In this document: positions 1 to 5,442 of the stretch, piece after piece
Numbering within the stretch: the first letter of the stretch is position 1
How the letters are laid out: each line of letters opens with the position of its first letter
Position numbers and translations under genes: made by a program
Notes under the pieces: model-generated
What the model was told of the DNA's origin: nothing
Seen by the model: only the letters and a program-made list of their open reading frames with translations
Database searches by the model: none
DNA from: Mariprofundaceae bacterium
GTDB taxonomy: Bacteria > Pseudomonadota > Zetaproteobacteria > Mariprofundales > Mariprofundaceae
Direction: 5' to 3'
Assembly: GCA_015488125.1 (NCBI GenBank)
Contig: WFOJ01000051.1
Coordinates: 1-5,442 of the forward strand
Length of the DNA: 5,442 nt

Positions 1-500
1 ACGCGCCCGAGCATATCGTGGACGCTGATCAGACGCAGTTCATCCTCATTAAGCTGTGCATGGTAGCGAGCGGCCACATCACGAAGATCAGCGAGTGAGA
101 ATTGACCGCGTTCATCGCCAAGCATCAGGCTGTACGTCACCGGCAGCGTTGTTGCCAGGGTTTTGATATCCAGTTGCGCATCGCCCAGCCAGTTGCGCAT
201 CCATTGTTCGGTTTCTTCCTCACTGATGCGTTTGACAGCGGTAATACCGGTAATCGCCGCCAGTTCCTGCTGCAAGGCATCATGATCAACTTGCTGATCC
301 CGGCTGATATACAGATGCAGCTCCACTTGCTGCTGCCAACTGCCAACCCATTGCGTCGCTCCTTGCAGGCCCAGCCAGACAATACCAATCGCCCATAGCG
401 ACACAGCAACAATGATCAGCGCCAGATATTGATGCAAGCCAAACGGCGGCATATTAAAGCCACCGGGCAGGCGAAGATTTTGCTCATTCATTTCCGGCAT
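1..500 (-). CDS. ftsX: Cell division protein FtsX, N-terminal half (partial)
   Basis: Membrane subunit of the FtsEX ABC-type complex, which acts at the division septum and in other bacteria activates peptidoglycan hydrolases through its periplasmic loop. The 166 visible residues begin with a short cytoplasmic tail. One membrane helix follows at about residues 26-47 (LALIIVAVSLWAIGIVWLGL), and then the extracytoplasmic domain. Family hallmarks are the stretch WQQQVELHLYIS (about 55-66), a VKRISEEE segment (89-96) and the LPVTY motif (119-123), matching the family's 'NPLPATF' region. The remaining three helices lie beyond the left edge. The start is the ATG at 500, because GGAGG (507-511) lies 6 bases upstream. 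A second in-frame ATG at 491 is less well placed. The gene overlaps the end of ftsE by 17 bases, which suggests translational coupling. Identity is firm from the sequence and from its position after ftsE. Confidence 0.9.
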   Translation of the reverse strand, partial: MPEMNEQNLRLPGGFNMPPFGLHQYLALIIVAVSLWAIGIVWLGLQGATQWVGSWQQQVELHLYISRDQQVDHDALQQELAAITGITAVKRISEEETEQWMRNWLGDAQLDIKTLATTLPVTYSLMLGDERGQFSLADLRDVAARYHAQLNEDELRLISVHDMLGR

Positions 501-1176
501 ATGAATCCTCCACCAGTGAGCCACTATGCAAGCGCAATACCCGCCCTGGGTGACTTTCCAGAAACTGGAGATCATGGGTGGCCGTGATAACCGTCGTACC
601 CATTTCATTCAGCGCCGATAACAGGTTCAGCACTGTGGTCGCCGTTTCGTTATCCAGGTTGCCGGTCGGCTCGTCAGCCAGAATAATAGGTGGTGTGGCA
701 ACCATGGCCCTGGCAATGGCAATGCGCTGTTGTTCACCACCGGAAAGCGCTTCGGGGTATGACCACAGGCGGTCTTCCAGGCCGACGAATTGCAATACCT
801 TGCGCGCGCGGGACACCAGACGATCACTTTTCCATTGCTGTACACGCAACGGCAGGGCGACGTTCTCGAATACTGTCCGTGAAAACAGCAGCTTGTGATC
901 CTGAAATACCACGCCGATACGTTGCCGCAAAGTGCGCACCTGCTGTTCGCTGGCTTTACGCATATCCACACCCTGCACCGTCATGAAGCCGGAAGTGGGA
1001 CGTACACCACCATAGATCATGCGCAATAACGTCGATTTTCCGGCGCCACTTTCGCCAATCAGATAAATGAACTGACCTTTATGAATATCCAGACTCACGC
1101 CGGAAAGGGCCACCTTCCCTGTGCGGTAACGCAGCATCGCCTGCTGCAATTCTATCAAGCTATTACTGTTCCCCAT
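484..1176 (-). CDS. ftsE: Cell division ATP-binding protein FtsE
   Basis: Cytoplasmic ATPase of the FtsEX complex, 230 residues from the chosen start (E. coli FtsE has 222). ABC-ATPase motifs appear in order: Walker A GESGAGKST (about 41-49), Q-loop FQDHKLL (Q92), signature LSGGEQQR (144-151), Walker B IILADEP (D168, E169), D-loop GNLD (172-175) and H-loop ATHD (H201). FQDHKLL and ADEPTGNLD are typical of the FtsE/LolD/MacB group. The immediately following ftsX settles FtsE over LolD. The frame stays open to a TTG at 1212. I prefer the ATG at 1176 because the family normally begins a few residues before the LIEL segment, but neither start has a convincing Shine-Dalgarno, so the 12-residue extension stays possible. 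In gammaproteobacteria ftsY usually precedes ftsE. Here a small Gly/Tyr-rich protein gene does. Confidence 0.93.
   Translation of the reverse strand: MGNSNSLIELQQAMLRYRTGKVALSGVSLDIHKGQFIYLIGESGAGKSTLLRMIYGGVRPTSGFMTVQGVDMRKASEQQVRTLRQRIGVVFQDHKLLFSRTVFENVALPLRVQQWKSDRLVSRARKVLQFVGLEDRLWSYPEALSGGEQQRIAIARAMVATPPIILADEPTGNLDNETATTVLNLLSALNEMGTTVITATHDLQFLESHPGRVLRLHSGSLVEDSYAGNE
507..511 (-). promoter_or_regulatory. Ribosome binding site of ftsX, inside ftsE
   Basis: GGAGG within GGTGGAGG on the minus strand, 6 bases before the ATG at 500. It lies inside the last codons of ftsE and decides the ftsX start in favour of the first ATG. Confidence 0.8.
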
Positions 1177-1233
1177 GGCCGCTACGTTAGCTGTACTGCC
1201 GCTTTGGTGCAATTGATTGCCGTACCAACAGCG

Positions 1234-1467
1234 CTATTTGCCCACGCCGGGACCGCCGCCCAGACTGTGTGGGCCACCTGTGCTACTGCGGCGAACACTG
1301 CGTTCGTGATACACCGTCGGACTTCCCCAGTACCACCAGGAAGGGCCGCGATGATAGCCGTAGTAGCCCATATAGCCGTAACCATGACTTGCCGGTGGCA
1401 ACAGCAGCAGATAAATCAGGCCAAGCACGCAGGTGGTGATGAGCATGGCTTTGCTGTTTTTGTTCAT
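1234..1467 (-). CDS. Small Gly/Tyr/Trp-rich exported or membrane-anchored protein, unknown function
   Basis: A 77-residue protein I do not recognise as a named family. It opens with a short basic tail (MNKNSK) and one hydrophobic helix at about residues 8-24 (MLITTCVLGLIYLLLLP). This is a signal peptide or membrane anchor. It is probably not a lipoprotein, since the only Cys (residue 13) lies inside the helix. Then comes an aromatic/glycine stretch, SHGYGYMGYYGYHRGPSWWYW (28-48), and a Ser/Gly-rich tail ending GGPHSLGGGPGVGK. The ATG at 1467 is supported by GGAG (1474-1477) 6 bases upstream, overlapping the stop of the preceding gene. The gap to that gene is 3 bases. The reading frame is credible because of this spacing, the RBS and the clean signal-like N-terminus. 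The composition suggests an envelope-located, low-complexity segment. Any binding role would be speculation. Confidence 0.75.
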   Translation of the reverse strand: MNKNSKAMLITTCVLGLIYLLLLPPASHGYGYMGYYGYHRGPSWWYWGSPTVYHERSVRRSSTGGPHSLGGGPGVGK

Positions 1468-1470
1468 GCC

Positions 1471-2127
1471 TTACTCCAGCCGTTCGATAAAATTGATGAT
1501 GCTGCGGTTTTTCACTTCATTCAGAACAATGCCGATGATCAGCGTGATCAGGCCAAACCACAGGTGTGGAATATAACTGCCCCGCTTGCGAATAATGCGC
1601 ACTGTCACCTTTGACGGATGCGAGCCGCCTTTACTCTCAAATTTCAGGCGCAGGTAGTAGCTGCCGGGCTGCGGGAAATCGACGTTGATGTCAAAGCTGT
1701 TATGTTGCTCATCCCATGGCCCGTCATCGTAACCGGATTCGTGCCATAATTCATCGCCAAAGGAGAATAAATATTGCTTTTGCGCATTCAGTACTTCGCC
1801 CTGAACAAAGCTCCAGCTTTGATTGGGTATGCCGGAGGCGACAATCTGCACCTGATAGGATTCGTTGTTGCTGCTCACGTGAATCGGCCCGAACTCCGGT
1901 GGTTTGCTGCCATTAAGCGCGATCAGTCGCGGTTGTATGGTGCCGCTGATCGGCTGCCCTTTTTCGCCGCTGTATAGCCAGCTCGTCAACAGGCCGATAA
2001 TGCCGAAGAAAATAAAAATTGTGGCAATATCACCGAGGTCCACGCTGTCAGCAGCCTGCATGGCCATGGCCAGGCGACGCTTGCGCGAACGATTTTGCAT
2101 GGTGCGCTCGGAAAGCTTGTAAGCCAT
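1471..2127 (-). CDS. Hypothetical membrane protein with a beta-rich domain between two helices
   Basis: A 218-residue protein that I cannot assign to a named family. The basic N-terminus (SRKRRLAMAM) is followed by a helix at about residues 34-51 (IATIFIFFGIIGLLTSWL). A domain of about 130 residues (55-185) follows, and a second helix at about 188-203 (HLWFGLITLIIGIVL) ends in a short charged tail. Basic residues at both ends suggest that both termini are cytoplasmic and the middle domain faces the periplasm. The middle is rich in alternating hydrophobic residues and aromatics (YLFSFGDELWHESGYDDGPW at 119-138, then FPQPGSYYLRLKF at 151-163), which looks like a beta-sandwich of the jelly-roll or Ig kind. 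There is no visible catalytic motif. The start at 2127 follows the upstream stop after 2 bases, with AGGTGATC (2133-2140) as ribosome binding site. It is clearly co-translated with the DUF350 gene, so a shared complex is a reasonable inference. Confidence 0.82.
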   Translation of the reverse strand: MAYKLSERTMQNRSRKRRLAMAMQAADSVDLGDIATIFIFFGIIGLLTSWLYSGEKGQPISGTIQPRLIALNGSKPPEFGPIHVSSNNESYQVQIVASGIPNQSWSFVQGEVLNAQKQYLFSFGDELWHESGYDDGPWDEQHNSFDINVDFPQPGSYYLRLKFESKGGSHPSKVTVRIIRKRGSYIPHLWFGLITLIIGIVLNEVKNRSIINFIERLE

Positions 2128-2129
2128 CC

Positions 2130-2984
2130 TTAGATCACCTGTACCAGCACAAGCGCAAAACTGATGCTGACCGTGCCTTCGAGCATACCGGCGCCAAGGT
2201 TGCGGTCACGGGTGATTTCCGTGCTCAGGTCAGCCGCCGGAATGACCAGTTTGTCCATCATCAGCCTGACCAGGGGTAAAAAGATGAATGCCGTCCCATT
2301 GGTGATCAGCAAACTGCCGAGATTCTCCTGCCAGCCAATAAAATCACCGGATACACCATGGCAGACAATAATGCCAAGCGCGATCAGATTGCCACCCAGC
2401 GCCGCACCGGCCGCCATATTGCCGTTCTTCAGTTCGTCCTGAATCACATAAGGTGTGCACCAGTCGTACAGCAGGGTAAACAAAAACAAAGAGCATTGTC
2501 CGACGATGAAAAACGCAATCGCCGTAACTACGCCGCCCCCTTCACCATTCACAGAACCGCCAGCAATCAACCCCGTTGCCACATACATTCCCAGTTGCAC
2601 TGCACCAACGGCCGCATTTTGCTCTTCGCATAACTGGCGGTCACAGCTAAAGGTGCGCAAGATGATGCCATCATTGCAATAGCGCGACACATTGAGCAAC
2701 AACAGGCCTAACATGCTGTAGCCACCGACAACCATCAAATCCTGCAACAGCCCCTGCGAGGAACCGGCCATAGCGCCAAAAAACACCGCATTCAGTCCAA
2801 GATAATAGCCGACCATGCACAAGGCGACAGCCAGGTTATCGCGTTCGGTCAGTTCTTCATTCAGTTTCCAGGGCGTGAGTACATCCCTCAGCCATTTCGC
2901 TAGCAGAAACAGCAACATATACAGGCCAAGAAAGCTGCATACGCGAAGCACATTCTGCATCAGGTCATCATCAATTTCCGGCAA
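2130..2984 (-). CDS. DUF350-family multi-pass inner membrane protein
   Basis: Inner membrane protein with about eight predicted helices. Residues are counted from the upstream ATG at 2996 (288 aa); the chosen start gives 284. It belongs to DUF350, the family of E. coli YjfL, here as a double-length form. Four units carry the family core: RDNLAVALCMVGYYLG (about 52-67), EEQNAAVGAVQLGMYVATG (124-142), KNGNMAAGAALGGNLIALG (190-208) and RDRNLGAGMLEGTVSIS (263-279). The segment SGDFIGW (216-222) is also typical. The biochemical function of the family is unknown. Relatives often occur beside envelope-stress or polyamine-related genes, none of which are visible here. The start is uncertain: GGAGG (2990-2994) is 5 bases before a TTG at 2984, whereas the ATG at 2996 has no ribosome binding site and itself overlaps that GGAGG. 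I therefore favour the TTG. It heads a tightly spaced group ending in ftsEX. Confidence 0.87.
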   Translation of the reverse strand: MPEIDDDLMQNVLRVCSFLGLYMLLFLLAKWLRDVLTPWKLNEELTERDNLAVALCMVGYYLGLNAVFFGAMAGSSQGLLQDLMVVGGYSMLGLLLLNVSRYCNDGIILRTFSCDRQLCEEQNAAVGAVQLGMYVATGLIAGGSVNGEGGGVVTAIAFFIVGQCSLFLFTLLYDWCTPYVIQDELKNGNMAAGAALGGNLIALGIIVCHGVSGDFIGWQENLGSLLITNGTAFIFLPLVRLMMDKLVIPAADLSTEITRDRNLGAGMLEGTVSISFALVLVQVI

Positions 2985-2988
2985 TATT

Positions 2989-2994
2989 ACCTCC
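2989..2994 (-). promoter_or_regulatory. Ribosome binding site deciding the DUF350 start
   Basis: GGAGGT on the minus strand, within ATGGAGGTAATATTG. Its GGAGG core lies 5 bases before TTG (2984) and is directly joined to the upstream ATG (2996). It supports initiation at the TTG and argues against the ATG. Confidence 0.5.
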
Positions 2995-3050
2995 ATGCAA
3001 GGCTGTGTCGACGTACAGTCTCAAGGTGATCATGACAAGCCAATAGTCAA

Positions 3051-3056
3051 ATTGTA
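3051..3056 (-). promoter_or_regulatory. Possible -10 element ahead of the DUF350 operon
   Basis: TACAAT on the minus strand differs at one position from the sigma-70 -10 consensus and lies in the 68-80 base gap between ppk1 and the DUF350 gene, about 65-70 bases before its start. The hexamer 17 bases upstream (CACAAA) is a poor -35, so this is only a weak candidate. If inactive, the genes downstream would rely on read-through from ppk1. Confidence 0.22.
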
Positions 3057-3064
3057 CCATGGCA

Positions 3065-5155
3065 TCATGATGTTTTGTGCATCGAAGTGCTGATTTTTTC
3101 ATCACTATGACAAAGCAAATCAATCAACTTTTGTTGTGCGGAAAACGGCGCGCTGCGTCGGGTGGGGCGAATGCGGCGATAGCTGCCGTCAGGTAATAAA
3201 CGCCAGGCACCGCAATTATCCTTAAGATAATAGCGCAGCCCCTCGCGAATGATACGGCGGCGCAACCTGGCCGATTCCAGCGGGAATGCCGTCTCAACGC
3301 GGTTTTTCAGGTTGCGAATCATGCCATCAGCGCTGGAAGCATAGACGATGGGCTTGCCCTGATTACCAAAATAATAAATACGGCTATGCTCAAGAAAGCG
3401 GCCAAGCACGGAACGCACGCGTATATTCTCGGAAAGCCCTTTGACACCCGGACGCAAACAGCAAACGCCGCGCACAATCAGATCAATGCGCGTGCCCTGT
3501 TGAGAGGCCGCATAAAGCGCCTCAATCAATTCAGGGTCCTGCAAGCCATTGACCTTGATCATAATCCTTCCTGATGGGAACGTTGCCTCCTTTTCAATCA
3601 GGCGAATCAACAAAGGGTGCAAATCAAACGGAGCCTGCACCAGTTTTTGCAATGTAGCGTTACAACCAAGGCCGGTAAGCTGCTGAAACAGCAAATGCAT
3701 ATCATTGCCAATCACCGGATCACAGGTTAACAGTCCAAAATCGGTATAAAAGCGGGTGGTGACGCCATGATAATTCCCTGTGCCGAGATGGCAGTAGCGC
3801 ACCAGTTTTCCTTTTTTCTCACGACGCACCACCATCAGCATTTTGGCATGCGTCTTGTAGCCCACCACACCATACACCACATGCACGCCGGCGCGCTGCA
3901 TGCGCTCGGCAAGCTGAATATTGTCCGGTTCATCAAAGCGGGCGCGCAATTCCACCACGGCGCACACATCCTTTCCCTGCTGGGCAGCACGGCACAATGC
4001 CTCGACAATGCGCGACTGGCTTCCGGTACGATACAGTGTCTGACGAATGGCCAGTACGCTGGCATCCGTCGCGGCCTGTTCAAGCAGACGAATTACGGGT
4101 TCAAATGATTCAAAGGGATGATGTAATAGCACATCCCGTCGCCGTAAATAATCAAAAATATTACCATCATCAAGCATGGGGGATGCAGCCTGTTGCATAG
4201 GGGCAAATTTCAGCGCTGGTTCCGTCACCATATCATACACCCGGTCGAGTCTGGAAAGATTCACCGGGCCATGGCAGCGATAGCACTGATCGGGGCTTAG
4301 CTGAAACTTCTCCAGCAGGTAGTTGATGCTTTCTTCCGGGCATTCATCAGCGACTTCCAGCCGCACGGTGCGACCAAAGCGCCGATTGGTTTGCAGTCGT
4401 CCCTTGACTTCCAGTTTAAGGTCAGCCATTTCCTCTTCATCAAGGTAAAGCTCCGTATCCCGGGTTACCCGAAACTGATGGCAACCCAACACCTTCATGC
4501 CCGGAAATAGCTGTTTGACAAAAGCATGCATGATAGAAGAGAGAAACACAAAACCATACGGCACATCCGTCAGTTCCTCTGGCAGGCGCACCACGCGCGG
4601 CAGGGAACGTGGCGCTGGTACAATCGCATAACGGTGCTCACGGCCAAAAGCATCCGTCCCGGAAAGCGTGACGATGAAATGCAGGGATTTATTCGCGATT
4701 TGCGGAAAAGGATGCGCCGGATCAACGCCCAGTGGGCTGATGACCGGCAGTACCTGCTCCTGCATATAATCGGCAAGCCACTCACGCTGTGCCTCACTCC
4801 AGTGATTGCGACGATAAAACCTGATACCCTGCTGCCGTAACTGCGGCAACAGTTCATCGTTGAGCAAACGGTATTGCGCTGCAATCATCTCCCGAACCTG
4901 ACTGCGCAGGCGATCCAGCAGGCGCAATAAATCCATGCGGTCAATACCTGCGCTGTGCAGGCCATGATCCAGCTTTTCAAGAATGGCAGCAACCCGCACT
5001 TCAAACATTTCATCAAGATTGGAGCTGGAAATACACAAAAAACGCAGTCGCTCCAATAATGGAACATCCGGGTCTTCAGCCATCGACAATACCCGGCGGT
5101 GAAAGGCCAGATGGCTTAATTCCCTGTTAAAATATCGGTAATCGCTGGCGGACAC
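3065..5155 (-). CDS. ppk1: Polyphosphate kinase PPK1
   Basis: Reversibly polymerises the gamma-phosphate of ATP into inorganic polyphosphate through a phosphohistidine intermediate. It is a peripheral membrane or cytoplasmic enzyme linked to stress survival and phosphate storage. The 696 residues match the usual length (E. coli 688). Domain order is complete: N domain (YRYFNRELSHLAF and SSSNLDEMFEVR, Asn46), head domain (about 108-310) and two PLD-like C domains. Catalytic and ligand positions fall almost where E. coli has them: phosphohistidine H436 in YKTHAKM, second histidine H590 in FLEHSRIYYFGNQG, metal-site arginines near 376 (TLYR) and 404-406 (ELRARFDE), and ATP residues Y470 (FYTDFGLL) and R562. 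The frame is open to a TTG at 5197, but I choose GTG at 5155 because GGAGG (5163-5167) sits 7 bases upstream and family homology begins there. No ppx follows; the next gene is DUF350. Confidence 0.97.
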   Translation of the reverse strand: MSASDYRYFNRELSHLAFHRRVLSMAEDPDVPLLERLRFLCISSSNLDEMFEVRVAAILEKLDHGLHSAGIDRMDLLRLLDRLRSQVREMIAAQYRLLNDELLPQLRQQGIRFYRRNHWSEAQREWLADYMQEQVLPVISPLGVDPAHPFPQIANKSLHFIVTLSGTDAFGREHRYAIVPAPRSLPRVVRLPEELTDVPYGFVFLSSIMHAFVKQLFPGMKVLGCHQFRVTRDTELYLDEEEMADLKLEVKGRLQTNRRFGRTVRLEVADECPEESINYLLEKFQLSPDQCYRCHGPVNLSRLDRVYDMVTEPALKFAPMQQAASPMLDDGNIFDYLRRRDVLLHHPFESFEPVIRLLEQAATDASVLAIRQTLYRTGSQSRIVEALCRAAQQGKDVCAVVELRARFDEPDNIQLAERMQRAGVHVVYGVVGYKTHAKMLMVVRREKKGKLVRYCHLGTGNYHGVTTRFYTDFGLLTCDPVIGNDMHLLFQQLTGLGCNATLQKLVQAPFDLHPLLIRLIEKEATFPSGRIMIKVNGLQDPELIEALYAASQQGTRIDLIVRGVCCLRPGVKGLSENIRVRSVLGRFLEHSRIYYFGNQGKPIVYASSADGMIRNLKNRVETAFPLESARLRRRIIREGLRYYLKDNCGAWRLLPDGSYRRIRPTRRSAPFSAQQKLIDLLCHSDEKISTSMHKTS

Positions 5156-5162
5156 GCAGAAA

Positions 5163-5167
5163 CCTCC
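5163..5167 (-). promoter_or_regulatory. Ribosome binding site deciding the ppk1 start
   Basis: GGAGG on the minus strand, 7 bases before GTG at 5155. It favours the GTG over the longer TTG reading at 5197, whose extra 14 residues (LSRILILSSGGFC region) have no counterpart in the family. Confidence 0.75.
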
Positions 5168-5197
5168 GCTGCTGAGAATCAGAATACGTGACAACAA

Positions 5198-5225
5198 CCG
5201 TCATCCATACAGATGGCAAGGCTAG
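5198..5225. other. Remaining native upstream region of ppk1
   Basis: Only about 60-70 bases separate the ppk1 ribosome binding site from the estimated insertion-sequence end. I see no convincing -35/-10 pair on the minus strand and no clear Pho box in this stretch, so the ppk1 promoter is either weak, atypical, or located inside or beyond the insertion sequence. Confidence 0.3.
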
Positions 5226-5281
5226 GAGTCTGTCGGACTTTGATCAATCTACTACGAAAAGCGGATGTTGTCCACATCTTC

Positions 5282-5299
5282 GCCCTGTCTTGGCAGGGC
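5282..5299. repeat. Perfect 6-bp inverted repeat
   Basis: GCCCTG (5282-5287) and CAGGGC (5294-5299) are exact reverse complements around a 6-base loop, TCTTGG. No T-run follows on the plus strand (ATCGCATTAAAA follows), and none follows on the minus strand (ATGTGGAC). It is therefore not a typical intrinsic terminator. It lies in the leader of the transposase gene and could fold in its mRNA. Confidence 0.5.
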
Positions 5300-5310
5300 A
5301 ATCGCATTAA

Positions 5311-5335
5311 AATTCTGGCCTGCTGGCCTTAGGAA
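5311..5335. repeat. Imperfect inverted repeat in the transposase leader
   Basis: GGCC (5317-5320), loop TGCT, GGCC (5325-5328), flanked by ATTC (5312-5315) and GAAT (5332-5335), gives an interrupted hairpin. The core is also a direct repeat of CTGGCCT. It ends about 23 bases before the transposase ATG, close enough to influence translation or to block read-through from outside promoters. That role is inferred. Confidence 0.35.
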
Positions 5336-5358
5336 TCTTTATTACCTATAGTGCGGAA

Positions 5359-5442
5359 ATGAGTTCTGAAAATAACAAACCCGCTATTCTGTCATATTTC
5401 TCAGAGATTCCTGACCCTCGTATCAACAGGAAGAAGCTACAT
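5359..5442 (+). CDS. ISAs1-family transposase, N-terminal fragment (partial)
   Basis: The first 28 codons of an open frame running off the right edge. The segment ILSYFSEIPDPRINRKKLH (residues 10-28) is the hallmark N-terminus of ISAs1-family transposases, including the E. coli H-repeat proteins such as YhhI (family pattern F/I-S-x-I-x-D-x-R followed by a basic stretch and His). In full-length members a DDE catalytic domain follows, none of which is visible here. The ATG at 5359 is the natural start, because the conserved region begins about ten residues in, as in relatives. The ribosome binding site is weak (GCGGAA). Whether the element is intact cannot be judged. It is transcribed away from ppk1. 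Confidence 0.8.
   Translation, partial: MSSENNKPAILSYFSEIPDPRINRKKLH

Larger units (their letters stand above)
5226..5442 (+). mobile_element. Left end of an ISAs1-family insertion sequence (partial)
   Basis: The right edge carries the start of an ISAs1-type transposase, so an insertion sequence must begin somewhere between ppk1 and 5359. The best guess for its outer end is near 5226, at AGTCTGTCGGACTTT, because the sequence changes character there and this includes a short inverted repeat (AGTC/GACT) of the kind seen near transposon tips. The boundary is an estimate. The matching right terminal repeat and target duplication lie outside the window and cannot be seen. Confidence 0.45.

Noticed and set aside
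102..412. Two overlapping open frames of 91 and 98 codons at the left end
   Set aside because: They lie in other frames of ftsX, whose own frame is continuous from the left edge to 500 and carries clear family motifs.
1081..1614. A 177-codon open frame on the plus strand
   Set aside because: It lies antisense across the start of ftsE, the small Gly/Tyr-rich gene and the end of the 218-residue gene. Its protein (many Ala, His, Gln, Thr) shows no family features and it has no good ribosome binding site. It is a shadow of well-supported minus-strand genes.
2997..3064. Terminator after ppk1
   Set aside because: No GC-rich hairpin followed by a T-run on the minus strand. The palindromic TGATCA nearby is only 6 bases and common by chance.
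5168..5225. Possible Pho box upstream of ppk1 (CTGTATG and TTGTCAC on the minus strand)
   Set aside because: The two half-like elements start 18 bases apart instead of 11 and match the consensus poorly, so I do not call a PhoB site.
5240..5332. Short open frame on the plus strand reading HIFALSWQGNRIKILACWP then a stop
   Set aside because: Too short, no start context, and it lies in the leader of the transposase gene. It is probably chance, though a remnant of an older element cannot be excluded.
1..5442. CRISPR array, tRNA or rRNA gene
   Set aside because: No regularly spaced direct repeats and no tRNA-like or rRNA-like segments were seen. Coding sequence fills nearly all of the window.

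Overview
The window reads as a chromosomal segment of a proteobacterium, most likely a gammaproteobacterium. The reasons are the ftsE-ftsX pair, a PPK1 that tracks E. coli Ppk almost residue for residue at its catalytic positions, canonical GGAGG ribosome binding sites, intermediate GC content, and an ISAs1-type transposase at one end. I cannot name the genus from the sequence alone.

Layout: almost everything is on the minus strand, so transcription runs from high to low coordinates. From right to left: (a) 5359-5442, plus strand, the first 28 codons of an ISAs1-family (H-repeat-like) transposase, with non-coding DNA holding several small inverted repeats between it and ppk1; (b) 3065-5155, ppk1, polyphosphate kinase, complete with both catalytic histidines; (c) 2130-2984 (or 2996), an eight-helix DUF350 membrane protein built from four repeats; (d) 1471-2127, an unrecognised protein with a beta-rich extracytoplasmic domain between two membrane helices; (e) 1234-1467, a short exported or anchored Gly/Tyr/Trp-rich protein; (f) 484-1176, ftsE, the ATPase of the divisome FtsEX complex; (g) 1-500, the N-terminal half of ftsX, running off the left edge.

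Spacing suggests one operon from DUF350 to ftsX: the gaps are 2 and 3 bases between the first three genes, 57 bases (21 if the longer ftsE start is used) before ftsE, and a 17-base overlap between ftsE and ftsX. ppk1 may be co-transcribed, since only 68-80 bases separate it from DUF350 and I see no clear terminator there. The three-gene DUF350 module sits where ftsY would normally be found upstream of ftsE in gammaproteobacteria. It is the least understood and most interesting part of the window: three consecutive, nearly abutting genes for membrane or exported proteins, wired to cell-division ABC genes on one side and a stress-response polyphosphate synthase on the other. Its function is unknown, and the link to division or polyphosphate rests on gene position only.
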